From: Steromphala cineraria
Lineage: Eukaryota > Mollusca > Gastropoda > Trochida > Trochidae
Assembly (NCBI GenBank): GCA_916613615.1
Contig: OU744730.1
Coordinates: forward strand, 3,503,582 to 3,567,581
Length of the DNA stretch: 64,000 bases
Direction: 5' to 3'
Shown here: one piece after another, positions 20,040-32,225 of the stretch
Layout: each line of letters opens with the position of its first letter
Position numbering within the stretch: position 1 is the stretch's first letter
Translations under genes and position numbers: made by a program
The notes under the pieces: model-generated
What the model was told of the DNA's origin: nothing
Database searches by the model: none
Seen by the model: only the letters and a program-made list of their open reading frames with translations

Positions 20040-20735
20040 GAGCGCACTGATGAATCGGCGCCTGAGGCGTCAGGCGCCTGTCCAAGCGCAAGCGCACGAG
20101 TCCGCTTGCTTCCTGAGTCCCGAGCGTCAAGCGCTACCCGGCGGCACGTGTCAGTCGTCTCTCTACTCAGGCGCTACCCATGGCGGGAAGCTCCCCTGAG
20201 TTAAGAGCGAGAGGCACGCAAGCGAGGCAGCACCCAAGCGCTCAAGCGCACAAGCGCACAAGCGTGCAGCGTCCAAGCGCACCAGCGCACGAGCGTCCTA
20301 ACTCACAGCGCGTGAGCGTCCAGGCGGCCAGGCGCCTAAGCGCGAAGGCGACCAGGCGCACAACCCAGTGAGACGCTTGCCCAAAGCAAGCGCTAGGAAG
20401 CGCCCGACCCCGCGAGAAGCGTGCGGCGCCGGCCTAGGCGAGAGAGGGAGAGAGAGAGAGACGGCCCGACCCACGGCCCGCACCAGCTGCACGTGCTGCA
20501 CGACCGAAATCGACACCACGTGCACACCTCGCTCTAAGTTGACACAGCCGCTGTGTCAACAGAACACTTCTCGAATACACAGTATTCAGACTCAAGGAAT
20601 GAATACCCCGTAGGAGAAGTAGACAGACAAAGAATAGAAAGACTGAGAGAGAAAAGGAGTCAATAATAACCAAACACGTTAAATAGCTCAAACAACACAA
20701 TCGGGGAGCGAGACAAAACACGTCTGAACTCAACC
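20040..20735 (-). repeat. GC-rich DIRS leader with recurrent AAGCGC/GAGCGT motifs
   Basis: Between gag and the 5' terminal repeat. From about 20060 to 20420, short motifs AAGCGCAC, CAAGCGC and GAGCGTCC recur many times at irregular 8-12 base spacing, and a GAGA run lies at 20443-20462. The open frames across it are repeat artefacts. It may hold promoter, packaging or protein-binding sites; none is proven. Confidence 0.5.
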
Positions 20736-20744
20736 GACTCTGTA

Positions 20745-20918
20745 ATGTGAATGAATCTAATTGGATGACAGGTCACGCCACCTAGTGGACAAGTGACGGG
20801 CAGATAACTCTGATTGTTCTGGGTAATGATGTTTTATTACATCTGTGGGAATGAGTCGATTACATGTTATATGGCTAACAGGCTAAGGTCACTTGTCGGA
20901 GGTTAGTAACTAAATAAT
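20745..20918 (-). repeat. Inverted terminal repeat of DIRS copy 2 (5' end)
   Basis: Reverse-complement partner of 16163-16361. Ends outward in ACTTGTCGGAGGTTAGTAAC and AAATAAT, the complement of the left end of DIRS copy 1. Confidence 0.85.
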
Positions 20919-21359
20919 GTTACAAATAGCAAGACAATCTATTATGCCATTACAGGGATTTTATATACAGGCGTTATGGTTGGGTTAATCAAATTACCTA
21001 AGGGGAAGCACTGACACATTTTCACACTACGGCTGCATGCAGTTTTGCTTAATGCGATTCATGTCTTTTGGGCAAGAACAAACGTTCTGATAGATATATT
21101 GTTGGTTGAGACAAGTGTTAGAGGGGAAATGTGAGAAAAAAGTTTTACATTGTGCTACAGTGACTTTTAGACGATGTTATCATAAGCATAGATCGATTTC
21201 ACCATAAGAAATGGACTTTAGCATAAGTAATAGAAGACTTTACCATCAGTATGAACCAATTTTACTCTAAAGTTAGGCCGATTTTACCTAAAATTATAGG
21301 CCGATTTAACCATAAGTATATGTCAATTTTATACCGATCTATTTCACATAACATTGTAT
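20919..21359. other. AT-rich DNA with a degenerate short repeat
   Basis: At about 21185-21350 the phrase 'GATTTxACCATAAGTAT' recurs imperfectly several times, spaced about 25-30 bases. Nothing else is recognised. Confidence 0.35.
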
Positions 21360-21500
21360 AAGCCTATTTAGGATACCTATCCATTAGCATTTCAAGCAAT
21401 TTAATCCACTCCACTATAAACTATTCCACTTTTAATAACCTCGTATTTCTGAAACATATGGTATTATTGGTTTTATCTGAACATCAACATTTGTTAAGGG
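21360..21500 (-). pseudogene. LINE relic
   Basis: The minus strand reads DVQIKPIIPYVSEIRGY, and MDRYPK appears further along. This corresponds to the IKPIILYASEIWG and MDRYPKQCYIML landmarks of the LINE fragment at 3272-3854. Stops interrupt it. Confidence 0.45.
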
Positions 21501-22179
21501 AACTACAGGAGAGATATCCTTAAGGTTTTGACTGAGAATTTCGAGATGAACACAATCGAACACATTTGACATTACCTTAAATAAGTGTCATCCTCTTGGC
21601 AATAGAAAGTACACACCATGTTTTGTTAAGATTTACTAAATATCTAAGAGGCATGTAAAGTAATAAGTTATAACATGTTAACAAGAACACATTTTTGCTG
21701 AAGTTTGAATAAAGTAACTGTTCTCTGGCTAATGTTTTGTAAAACTGTCTTTGGTTAATTGAGGCAGAGATAAGAAATATAATTTACAATATCATGATCT
21801 CTACCATGTTAAAATGTTGTCAATACATGTATGTTGGAAATCATGCACATTTATTGATTTTAGCATACAATAACTGAATAAGTCTTCCTTATGAATGAAG
21901 ATTTGTGTTCTATCAAAATTAGTTTTGGAACAATTTACTTACATAAAATTCATTGTTTTAATCAAACAGTTTTAACAGTTCTTTGAACAACGATTGTTGT
22001 TATCTGTTTGACAATTTGACATTAAAAACTCAAATATTTGCATTGCAAATCTTACATATGATACAATCAACTAAAATGTGTTTTTTTTTCAACTTTAATT
22101 CTATATTTTGTGTATTGTTTCAATCAGTTATCCGCTTAAACCCTTTTAAACACAAGATTTTACACACACGTAATCTTAA
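21501..22179. other. AT-rich DNA without recognised features
   Basis: Nothing supportable was seen on either strand. Confidence 0.5.
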
Positions 22180-22990
22180 GAAATGGTTTTATGCTAAATT
22201 GGGAAAATTAATCTTACACCACCACCCCTCCCCCCACTTCAATTCATGTGTTTGTAAATCACTATTGTGTCACACGGAAGCTTAGAAAATATACTCCAAA
22301 TACAGCTAGATTGATATCTTATTGGAGAATATGTATCTAAGTTTTAGTGGTGCTAAATTTTATCCAAATGATATTTGTTTTCGCAAGCAATGATACTACC
22401 ATATTAATATGTAAAGAAATATATCTATACCACATTAAAAACCGAGGAGATAGATTTATTGAAGGTAGTTACAATCAAGTTTGAAATAATCCAAAGTAGG
22501 TCATCACAGCCTATGAAACCACTTGTCGAAGTGTTACTGTAAGATCAGATATTCTGTTTCTTACAGCCTTTACAAGCATGACAAGAAAGTTCATTGAAAT
22601 CAAATACAATTCATTTCTTTACCTTGGTCACATGACTGAAGACATGAGCACAACGACTAACTAACTTGTTGGCTGTATGAATACAGTTGCATACAAACCA
22701 CTGTCCCTTTTAGTTATTCAAAACTGCTGATTCTAAAACCATTTGGCAAGTCAAATCAAAGTGTATGAAGTATATTCGGGTGACAAAGTGAATGTTTCAA
22801 AAGAGTTACACTATAAATATTGAAAACTCATGAAAAGGCTTTTCTCCACTTTAGTCAGACACCGCAGTGTTTGGATCTATTGCTAATAGCTACATACAGT
22901 TCGATCTTAACATGGAGGAATGACGGCTGTATAGTCTCACTAACATAGAGGTGATGTGTTTAGGAGATATAGATTTGATAGGTGACAAAC
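22180..22990. repeat. Duplicated segment with promoter-like end, copy 1
   Basis: Paired with 23825-24420 at about 1.5 kb. Shared: 'TGGTTTTATGCTAAAT', 'GACAAGAAA', 'GAAATCAAATACAA' and a highly conserved 80-base core with 'TTTGGATCTATTGCTAATAG' and 'AACATGGAGGAATGACGGCT'. A TATAAAT lies at 22812-22818. At the position where copy 2 has a GTAAGT donor, this copy reads GTGATG. Confidence 0.6.
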
Positions 22991-23824
22991 AATATGGTAT
23001 AACTCTCATTTGGTTTGGTTGTATGCATAAATTTTAAATTCTAATTTGGCCCTATCAAAATCATTTTAAGAATATTTTTGATTAACATTTCAAGCTGATT
23101 TTGAAACTAACAAGTTTAAGGTAGTGTGATGAGCTACTACTAAACCAATGGGCTACCTTTCAGTGAATGCAAGGAGCTTACAGATAGTTAATATACATGT
23201 AATTAAAAATTGATTAAAATTATAGGAGTAATTGTTGTTCCTGTTATTTTTTTTTGGTATAAAAATGCTTTCACTTTATTCAGTAATATTTGTAAATATA
23301 TATTTTAATTAAAAAAATATGAAAGATTTAGAGATGGCCTTACATCAGAACATCATTTTCCCAAAAAAAACTTGATATTTTGTAAATATTTCACATTTCA
23401 ATGATAACTGTGATGTTTATATGAAATAATAACTTCAAGAATATCCGTGATAATAATCTGGCCGATAGCATGATGGTCATCATAGATATTGTATTCCCCC
23501 AATCAAGAGTCATCATTTCAACAGTGAGGAGGCATGGTGAGTCTTTGAGTTTAATAAGTTGGTTCACATTTTTCTTTGGCTTAATGCACATTTGTCTTAC
23601 CGGTAGAAGAGATATGGTCGAACATTCTTCATATTTAGCATATGAAAATACACAGTGTTCCTCTTGTTCACCTTTGTTTTGTGACATCTAGAATAGGAAG
23701 GGCTCATTGTCAGGTTCAGTTGATGACTGAAATCTGTTAGCTATGGAACAAACAAAAAATTTAAAGGGTAAATGGTAAATGGTAAATGGTAAATCGGGTT
23801 TACCGTTTCAAGAGTAATGTCTTT
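22991..23824. other. Spacer with a short tandem repeat
   Basis: A (GGTAAAT)n tract of four units lies near 23765-23796. The open frames on both strands at 23391-23691 have no recognisable content. Confidence 0.4.
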
Positions 23825-24420
23825 TGAATTGGTTTTATGCTAAATGGAGAACATTAAATTTGCATTTCTCATATCACGATAAGCTGCAATTCATTTCCTT
23901 TTTGTGTGTGTGTGAATCCAAAATTATTCAAACAGAAGCTTATATACAGAAAGTAACCAAATTACTAACATGCAGAAAATCTATTCTATAAAATAAGCAT
24001 GTTTCAAAAGCACATATCTTAATTAGCTTTAAAAGATAAAGATTCTTAGTGAATACAAGACGTATGCATATTGTATTATGATGTGGCGCTGTAAATTCAG
24101 ATACCTTGATTCGCACAACCCTTTCAAAAGCCTGTACAAGCTTGACAAGAAAATACATAGAAATCAAATACAAATCAATTCTTTATCTTGTTCACATGGC
24201 TGGAGGCATGAGCACAAAGAATGAATGTCTTGTTGACTATGGAAAAGAGTGCTAGTATAAATGTTGAAAAGTGTTGTGACAACCGTCCTCCTCATTTACA
24301 TAAACTGAAGTGTTTGGATCTATTGCTAATAGCTGCATACAGTTCGATCTCAACATGGAGGAATGACGGCTGTCTTGTCTCACTAACATAGACGTAAGTG
24401 TTCACGAAATCTACATGAGA
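23825..24420 (+). promoter_or_regulatory. Duplicated segment copy 2: TATA-like box, possible non-coding first exon, GTAAGT donor
   Basis: A TATAAAT at 24256-24262 is followed by the conserved core and an AGAC/GTAAGTG splice donor at 24393-24394. ATGGAGGAATGA and the ATG overlapping it give only tiny reading frames, so such an exon would be a 5' UTR exon. The TRIM coding exons begin directly at an acceptor (ATTCCAG/ATG), so they need an upstream non-coding exon; this is one candidate, but no link is visible. Confidence 0.3.
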
Positions 24421-25419
24421 TAGTTACAACAATATCATATTTTCACATTTAATTTTATTGTATAAATATATTCAAATTCTTACACATTTAGATCACCTAA
24501 GATAAGTTTTTGATTTAAACACTCCACACTGGGTTGAGATAGTTAGATAAAGTTCCACTACTACAACAAGGTACCTTTATGTTTATTTTATGTAATTATC
24601 TTACAGATAGTTATTATACATGTATTTTTTAAAGCAAAGCAATTATTGCTATTCCGCAATTATCAGTTTCTTCGTTTAAGTGTCCTTTTGCTTAAGTCAA
24701 CATCATTTGTGAAATAAGTTTTGATTATGAAATTTACATGATTTGCAAAGAAAATGCTTTACACCATTAAACTGTTTCAATTGCCCTTAAGACCTGTGCC
24801 TGAATTATGAATTGAAATTAAATACTTTCTCTAGTGAACTTTGCTGTAAGTTCCTGTACAAACTGTAGCTTGTGTTTGCCATTTTGTTGAATGTGTGACT
24901 GTAGTTGAATGTAATACCACTGGTCCATGCTATATGGATATTCAGGTTCTAATTGCTTTTGTGGATGTATTTCTGTAGTGGAAGAATAAAGCTAGATGTG
25001 TGACTCAGTGACATTTTGATAGGTGTTAATTCATAACAACCAGTAGTGTTTTGACAACAACTTTCTGCAACAGATAAATAGAAACAGTGTTTGGACGTAT
25101 AACAAATAGCTTTGAGCCTTCATATTCAATATGCTTTTCTGTTGAGATCTCCAGCCGGATTAAATATGAATTGCCCGTGATATTTTCAAGTGTTAACCCT
25201 TCAGCCCGTTTTGAAGACAGCTTACTAAATGGAACAGTGTTCGAACTTACTGCCGAGAACAATCATTGAATTGATAGGCCACAACATTAACACTATTTTA
25301 CTAATGTTACACTTCTGTTATATTTCCATTTGACTTAATGGCTTATTGTAGTGCAACTTTTAGTCAGGGCTTTTGTGCCAAGTAAGAAGCAAGGTCAAAT
25401 TTGTGTCGTTATATAACAT
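24421..25419. other. AT-rich DNA; one exon-like open stretch at 25078-25269
   Basis: An AG acceptor-like site (CTTTCTGCAACAG) precedes a 60-codon plus-strand frame ending at 25269 with ICFSVEISSRIKYELPV. A related, degraded segment occurs at 27660-27745. I do not recognise the peptide. Confidence 0.25.
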
Positions 25420-26334
25420 GTTGTCTTTCTCTAACTTTGCCTGTTTTGGACTGTTTCCTCATCCTCGTGTATCCCTTCTCCCTCTTCTGTCCCTTTAGGG
25501 TCCACGTTGAATGACTGATATATTGTTTAAGTCACTTTTCACCCTATCAATCACTTGTGATAGCTACTTCTAATATTGATATATTTAAGTTGGATTAGAC
25601 TCGTGTTTCAGGCTGATATTACTCTAGCCAAAAGACAACACTCGAGTTACTTCAGACTGATTACTCTAAAAGAGTCATTCAGGTCCAGCCTAAACATAAC
25701 TCTTGGTTGATCCTTATTGACCTCGTTTTAGTCAAAGGCAGACAGATTAACAAGTAAAATAGATGATTTTTATCTTATCTTTGCTTTGTTTGCCCACTTT
25801 CAATCAAGCAATGCATCCAAATAATGAATAGTTAGAATCTGTCTCTTTATATATCAGGTTTTTGAAGCACGGAATGAATGATGCTAAACCTTTGAACATA
25901 AGCTTACTGCGGGTTTGAATAAATAATATTAAATTAAAATTTAAATATTCAAGCACATGTTTTAACTATAGCAACCTTATAACTTAGGTATGATCCTACG
26001 CATCGTTAGAAATTAAAATAGATATGTCTCGTAAACTAATGATAAGATCTTCTTTAATAGTTAACAGCAGATAGGTGAAGATAATCTGATACCAATATTT
26101 AGAGCCATTTTCTGAGTTATCGGGATTATAAATGCAAAACTTTATCAATGGTTTGATATGATAGAGAAGTATCAACTCATCAGAGATTATCATGTTGATG
26201 GTTATCGACGTCAAATAATTACAACAGGAAGGTGTGAGGTTGCAATTATGATCGAAAATCAGTCTATGATACTTGTCAACCAAACGTAATTTTTGAAACT
26301 CGTCTAAATCAATCTCTAAAAGGTTGATTAGCAT
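25420..26334 (-). repeat. Older duplicated segment, copy 2, with an open minus-strand frame
   Basis: Paralogue of 15220-16040. The minus-strand frame 25996-26334 reads MLINLLEIDLDEFQKLRLVD and then DHNCNLTPSCCNYL. The LxxFxxLRLVD followed by a C-x-C pattern is faintly like the end of a leucine-rich repeat domain. The equivalent stretch in copy 1 keeps LDKFPYLCIID but is broken. Probably a pseudogene fragment; identity uncertain. Confidence 0.3.
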
Positions 26335-28879
26335 TGAGGTTTTATAATCAGTAATTTACATTTGAATTTGTCTTTCACAACGGAATATGACTTTAGAGAT
26401 TTTCATTGAAAATAAAATAAATAAAAAAATCTCTTAAAACGAAAATAGAATGTTACAAAAAGCAATTATTATGTTATATTATGTCAAGACAGGCATTTCA
26501 TTTTCGGTCTTGGTTGTTTCAAAAAAGTGTCACATGGAAGAAAAATGAAATGAGAAAAATGAGTAACAATTGTTCTACAGTACCTTCAAGATATCAATAG
26601 AAAGTATTAGTTTGTCACCACTATGTAGCTGAACATAAAGATTGTTACCCAATTAGAGCCTCATACTAAAGTGTTGTGAAGTGAAGAATATTTGTTAAAG
26701 TATTTTTTATTGTATTCATTGTATTTATGCAAATTTTTGCGACCAACATAGGGAAAAGTTGAATCCTACAGAGGCCTAAAACAAAAAGTTACTTGATTCC
26801 ACCTTTTGTCTGGTGCCTATAAAAAACATTGAAACGCAGGGTCCAAAAATGTTACCCGTTTCTGTTCACGTTTATCTTCACCGATGCAGTGATAAAGTGA
26901 CTCAAAGGTTATATTTATTTATTTTTGCTAAATGTACAAAAACAAATGTTTAAAATGGAAATAAAAAAATCTGCGCCATCGCATAATTCTTTCCCTCATG
27001 TTTTTTGGACCTAATGAATATATCACCTTAAGTGGGTTCGTTAAATGTAAGGCACTTTTACAGAGGGTACTGTTGAATTAAGTATATTTTTGTTGATTAA
27101 AACATGTACATATGATGTCAAACTTTCGATGAAAGATTTTTCTACAGAGTCATGTATTTATTTTCTCAATAGCTTAATTTCATCACAAACTGCATGCAAG
27201 TATGACGATAGGGCTTTAATGCCCCGTTTTCACTCCAATGCCCCTTACTATACCGAAGTGGATTATCGTAGATAATTCATGCATGTTTTGTATGGGGTTG
27301 TTAGAATAATTTAGGTTGTAGTGAAAACTAAGCTTGATAGAGAAAATAACCTCAATTTTATTTAAATTTATTCTGGATTATTGTAAGCAGCCAAATGAAT
27401 TCCAATGTATAACAATATAGCTTGATGCTCTTGAAATGCAGTGGCATAGAGAATACATCAATTCAATGATAGTTGGCATGGGAGGCATAACCACACTATG
27501 TAGCTAGTGTATGAGTGTATACCGTTGTGTTTATTCAATGAATGTATTTGAGATTTCAAAACCAATGGTCCATAAAGGCATTCGAATTCTGCAGATTCTG
27601 CAAGCCTTTGTCAAAGCATTTCAGTAGCAAATAAAATTGTGACGGCTCGTGAAAATTTCAAAGGAATGTTCAGTAATGTTTTGACAAGAGGCTTTCTGTT
27701 ACAGATCAAGAAAGGAACAGTGTTGAAACTTATTGCCTAGGACAGCAAGGAATGAGGGAGACTAGTTTTGACATGGTGGAATAACACCTATATTACCTGC
27801 GAAATATACAGACAGGTTGGTACAAAATTAGGAAAGTAACCATCTAATCTTGTTACATATTAATTTGAGTTGAATGTTGTCAATCATCCTAACAAAACCA
27901 ATCTCGTTTAAGGCTATTTAACTAGCATTAAAGGCTGTAATGCCATATCTTTCAAAACAGAGAGAAACCCTGTCTGACATAGCTTGCTATAATCCAAAGG
28001 AATATGCTCTCGACTTTTTTTTGTTTGTTTTATGTTGATGATAGCTTTTTTATGATATATATACAAGACAAAACAATCTGAATAGTAATCTATTTCATTT
28101 GAATCAACATACTGTAACATGTTTTGTACGTGCAAATTTGTTTTTAGATGTTCATTTGTGTTTAAAATATAGTATATAGTTTCATCACTTTGTTAATGGG
28201 TCCATGGCCTTCTTACAAATAAACAACTTGAGGTGAATATAAAATTGTTAAGGCAAAATATTTTAAATTATCCTCTTATCTGCTGTTGTGTTAAATGTGT
28301 CCCATTAAAAGCAGAGAAAATCAGAAGATTAATGTATCAGTTAATTTTCAATTTTTTACTGATCGCGTTAAGAGATATAAGAAATATATCAAAATATAAA
28401 AAGATTTAAAGTTTCAATGATACACATTTGAACATGCAATTGTCGTTTTTGCAAATTGCACAAGTTCAAATGTTGCTATCATGACAGTTGCTTTTAATTC
28501 ATTCTGTTTCCAATTCAACAATAGTGTCAATGTTTAACTCACAACATATAACAATATATTCTATACATTTTAGAGTTAAATTTGATCTCCTAGAACGTCT
28601 TATAATACAAAAGTTGTAATTGTTGATTGAGTAAATGTATCGATATTAAACTTCAAAATCAAGATTCTAAAAATGCTTCTAACTTAATATGTTCTTGTTA
28701 TTTGATTTGGGATATTGTAAATTTGAATTCTAGGCATATATTCTCATTATTTAGATATAGATCACAACTACTTTAACATAAATCATAACCTAGTGTTTGT
28801 AATTATTCAAGTTAAAGACCCACGTATTATGAACTTCTTGAGGTGAATGTTAAACTCTCACATAAATAAGTATACATCA
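26335..28879. other. AT-rich DNA without recognised genes
   Basis: Several short open frames, such as 27090-27275 and 27914-28135, have no family signature. No repeat boundary is seen apart from the 27660-27745 similarity to 25020-25260. Confidence 0.45.
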
Positions 28880-28913
28880 GATTTTAAAATGTCTGTTATT
28901 CCTTTAAAAATCC

Positions 28914-28957
28914 AGATGGCAACTGCCCAGAAACTAACAGATCATTTCCTGATGTAT
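28914..28957 (+). pseudogene. Exon-1 relic of a TRIM gene
   Basis: Acceptor-like AAATCCAG is followed by ATGGCAACTGCCCAGAAAC, encoding MATAQKLTDHFL, the exact N-terminus of the two complete TRIM proteins. Homology ends at codon 13, before the first RING cysteine. It marks a further, lost family member in the array. Confidence 0.65.
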
Positions 28958-29815
28958 ATTTTCTTCTGCTTAACGATATAGTAAAGGATATATTTCCATA
29001 GGAAACTAAGAAATTAGAGAGTGAATTGGCTCACGCAAGTATAGACATGTATGTCATAGAAGCTAGACAACCACTCATTTTATTTATATCATATAAGCTC
29101 GGCTTTTTACAAGAAATTATAGAGAGGAAGGTTTCGAAGATGAATCTATAGGTTAACTAAAACTTAAATCTTATTCAACTGTTCTTCATGTAAGCATACT
29201 GCCATTAATGTTAGTTTCGGAATATGGATAATGTTTATGTAAAACAAAGATGTTATTATTCTTACTTGCCTGTCTTTACAATTGAAGCCCTGCATCTTAA
29301 CCTGAAATGAAATAGCTTTCACAGAAAGTCAACAGCTTAAGTTTATATTAAGTATCCGAATCTACAAAAATACTGTGTTGCTGTCTTACTTGACTAAACG
29401 GGTGTAGGTGATTTTATTGGAGGATCCAGTTCATAGAAGAATTTTTCGGTCAATTCGTAAGCGGATAGAACGGTGGTTTCGTAGAAGTAGATTTTCTATT
29501 GGAATATGCCTGACGGTTGGGAGTGTCTGTTGTGTGTTGTTTGTATTAATAAATGAAGTAAGATGATAAATATATAATGATAACAAATCTCTAGACTTTA
29601 AGACGTTAAGAAGATATAATAGAAGAGTGCCGATTGGATGGTTGTCAGTATTCATTTCAGTGTTGTTTCACTTGTTTGTATGGATGAAATGAAGTAATCA
29701 GGAGTTAATATGATTATTTCACTTTTAAACAAAGATTGTTTGTTGCTTGAGCTAAGTTTGGCATAGCACTGTTTCTTAAATGAGTAAATGTCAGACTTAC
29801 TGTCAATTTAAGGCA
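28958..29815. other. AT-rich DNA without recognised genes
   Basis: Nothing supportable seen. The minus-strand frame at 29431-29655 has no recognisable content. Confidence 0.4.
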
Positions 29816-30135
29816 ATGTCAGTTGAAAGATATCTTTCCTTAGATATCCCATTGTACTAAAACATATTTTGAGTCAATTTAGATGTAATAATTTCAAACT
29901 TGCTGTTGAAACAGAAAGACATAATGATACAAAATATTTAATTAGACTCTGTTTAAATTGTCAAAGCAAAGGAATATCAGTAGTTGAAGATGAATATCAC
30001 CTGTTAATGGTTTGTGAACTCGACAAGGATGCAAGAAAAAAGTATTTTCACCATGATGATTTTATCAAACCTTGTAAGGAAGATGTTTAAGACTTATGTT
30101 TGCAATAATGTTAATGTCATAGTGAATATTGCTAA
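29816..30135 (+). pseudogene. LINE C-terminal fragment
   Basis: Encodes LSQFRCNNFKLAVETERH, then CLNCQSKG, VVEDEYHLLMVCEL and a stop. This is the same C-terminal knuckle arrangement as at 7026-7463 (FRCSSHDLLIETGRY, CKKC, EDEYHFLCVCP). Truncated at both ends. Confidence 0.6.
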
Positions 30136-31163
30136 ATTCCTTTGCAGACCCGTAAAATAGGAATATACATACCTTTCATGCAAACGCTAATAGTTTTAAA
30201 GACCCATGTTTGATGTATAGCATTCATAATTATTGTTGGAACCTTTTGGATATTTTACGAACGCTTCATCCAATTTTAGTAATTTGTATTTTGTTACAAG
30301 GCTACCAGCATCACATGAATTTGTAATATTTCAAGTTAAAACAAAGTCACGTAAACATTAGTATAGTTTTGTTTTTGTACTTCGCTTGTGAAAGTCCCCA
30401 ATAGTTGACTAATTTACGGAAGGTCTCCAATAGTTTGTTGGACCGATACCAAGAATGTTGCCGTCGAAATTAATGCGCTCGAACGCAACTGCCTGAATCC
30501 CGAGAAAAGTGCTGAAATCCACTTGAAAAGTGCATGCAAAACTAATGGCGACTTGGACGTAACCGGCCAACAAGCATCGCAGAATTTTATTTAAGTTAAC
30601 AGGGACATGGGCACGGTTTATTTTAGGAGAGTAGAGTTATCTAACAAAAACGAAAATAAGATATTTCAAACGCAAGAAACTGGAAATAAAACGCCTGTTA
30701 CATGTATGCGAAAAAGTAAACAATCCTATCTAAAACAGTATTTAGAATGTACAATGCATATCACAAATAAGTTAAACAGACATATAAGCTTATTGATTTT
30801 TAAACATTATAAAAGGACTAAAAACATAATCTTTCAAAAAAAGATGAATATTTAGTTATTGATGGATATATGTCCTGATAATTGGATAAATGTTTTTTTT
30901 TTCAAGATGATTTTCTCCTGACAGGAATGCTTATGTAATGATACCGTTAAGTTGAATACGATTATACTATTCACACCTAATAACGAGATTATATCAAATA
31001 TACTAAATTTATTTTGATATTATCTCCATCAAATGACTTTTTAATCAACAAATTCAAATGTCTCTTAATGCCTTAACTAAATGCTAAGTATTTAATTATT
31101 ACTTAGCAAGTACTACATATGAATTATTATATCATAACTAATTATCTTTTTATCTATTAATTT
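30136..31163. other. AT-rich DNA without recognised genes
   Basis: At about 30537-30552 there is a complement of the CCATTAGTTTTGCA motif found in the hairpin at 32114-32225. Otherwise nothing is recognised. Confidence 0.4.
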
Positions 31164-31531
31164 TTAAAAAGGGGGCAGTAGCACATTTTTTGATAATTTT
31201 TATTTTTATTTTTTTACTGATAATTGTAAGTTAATGTTAAATATATTATTTTGATAGTGTCAAAAATCTCATTACACAAGCCAATTATCCATAGTCAGAG
31301 GGCAAAGTATCAAGATTCACATGAAATCCATTGGCGGCCATTTTGTGTGAACACGTTTTGTTCAGTTTTTGAACGAAAAAGGAATCGCATGGCTAAACTT
31401 TACGTTATGTATTTGAATTAATTACTGCTCTATTTAGTTTAAATACATTGTCTTTCAATTGAAACCATTAATTTTCATTTTTCCGACATCACCATACTTT
31501 CCCCCTAAAACGTGCTACTGCCCCTTTAAAT
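31164..31531. mobile_element. MITE-like element A
   Basis: Ends are inverted: AAAGGGGGCAGTAGCAC on the left and GTGCTACTGCCCCTTT on the right. The interior matches element B at 42795-43134 in 'CAAAAATCTCATTACACA', 'GTGGCTAAACTTT', 'TACTGCT.TATTTAGTTT' and 'TTGTCTTTCAATTG'. No coding frame. TTAA occurs at the ends, but the exact target duplication is unclear. Confidence 0.65.
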
Positions 31532-32113
31532 TAAGATTTTTCTCTTAATCATAACCATTATTGAAATGATAATTCAAAAAAAGGATATGGTACACGCTAT
31601 ATGTTTCGTATTTGTAAGTACGATTGAGGATGTTCTTGTTTCTTTTTATTCAAGTGTACTACTTCCAATTAAGTATATATTTATATATATATCACTGTGG
31701 ATTACTAGATGTCCATTTCCCCAATAGGATTATCCTTTCTTAGTTCTAATGTTTATTATTCACACAAAAAAGAAATATTGCTCTCTTTATTGGAAATAGA
31801 TAACATAATTAAATGAAATATATATCAAATGAAAACAAATAGTATACAGTAAATGTAAAATGTGTAAAATGCATTATAGTTTCGACGAAGTAAATTAATA
31901 TAAATCATACGGAATTAATGTGTACTTACTTTAACTCGGCAAACTTATTCTGTACGGATGTTTACTTGACAGGGGAAAGTTTGAAACTAACAGTCAAGAA
32001 GATCATGAAATACATATAGAGCATAAGTCGCAATTAGTTTTGCACATGAAAAGTTGCGTTGTGGCGATCATTTTTGTAGCAAGAACTCGTTTACTTAAAC
32101 TTTGTTTTAAGAA
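31532..32113. other. AT-rich DNA without recognised genes
   Basis: Only a direct partial copy of the hairpin arm (AATTAGTTTTGCACATG, near 32034) stands out. Confidence 0.4.
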
Positions 32114-32225
32114 GGAGAATGTTCGAAAACTGGCCATTAGTTTTGCACGTGGAGCATGTTTTCGGCCTAGCGGCCTCAAACATGCCCCACGTGCAAAACT
32201 AATGGCCAGTTTTCGAACATTCTCC
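32114..32225. repeat. Long near-perfect hairpin (48-bp arms, 16-base loop)
   Basis: The arm at 32114-32161 begins GGAGAATGTTCGAAAACTGG; the arm at 32178-32225 is its reverse complement with one mismatch. The loop 32162-32177 is GC-rich (TCGGCCTAGCGGCCTC). RNA from either strand would fold into a long duplex. It may be a foldback MITE, a miRNA-like or hairpin-RNA source, or a recent inverted duplication. Confidence 0.75.

Larger units (their letters stand above)
16160..20918 (-). mobile_element. DIRS-like tyrosine-recombinase retrotransposon, copy 2
   Basis: This is a 4759 bp element on the minus strand. Its 5' end (right, 20918) has AGTTACTAACCTCCGACAA like copy 1; its 3' end (left, 16160) has the ACGTTTTTGATTAAACGTC end. 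The trinucleotide ATT, read on the element strand, sits at both extremes. Order on the minus strand: inverted terminal repeat, GC-rich leader, zinc-finger-like gag start, gag, RNase H remnant, tyrosine recombinase, inverted terminal repeat. The whole reverse transcriptase and the internal complementary region are missing. The interior is strikingly GC-rich against the AT-rich host DNA. Confidence 0.88.

Noticed and set aside
20180..20371. Repetitive RxSAQAHKRTS-type peptide frame
   Set aside because: Produced by the AAGCGC/GAGCGT motif cluster in the DIRS leader.
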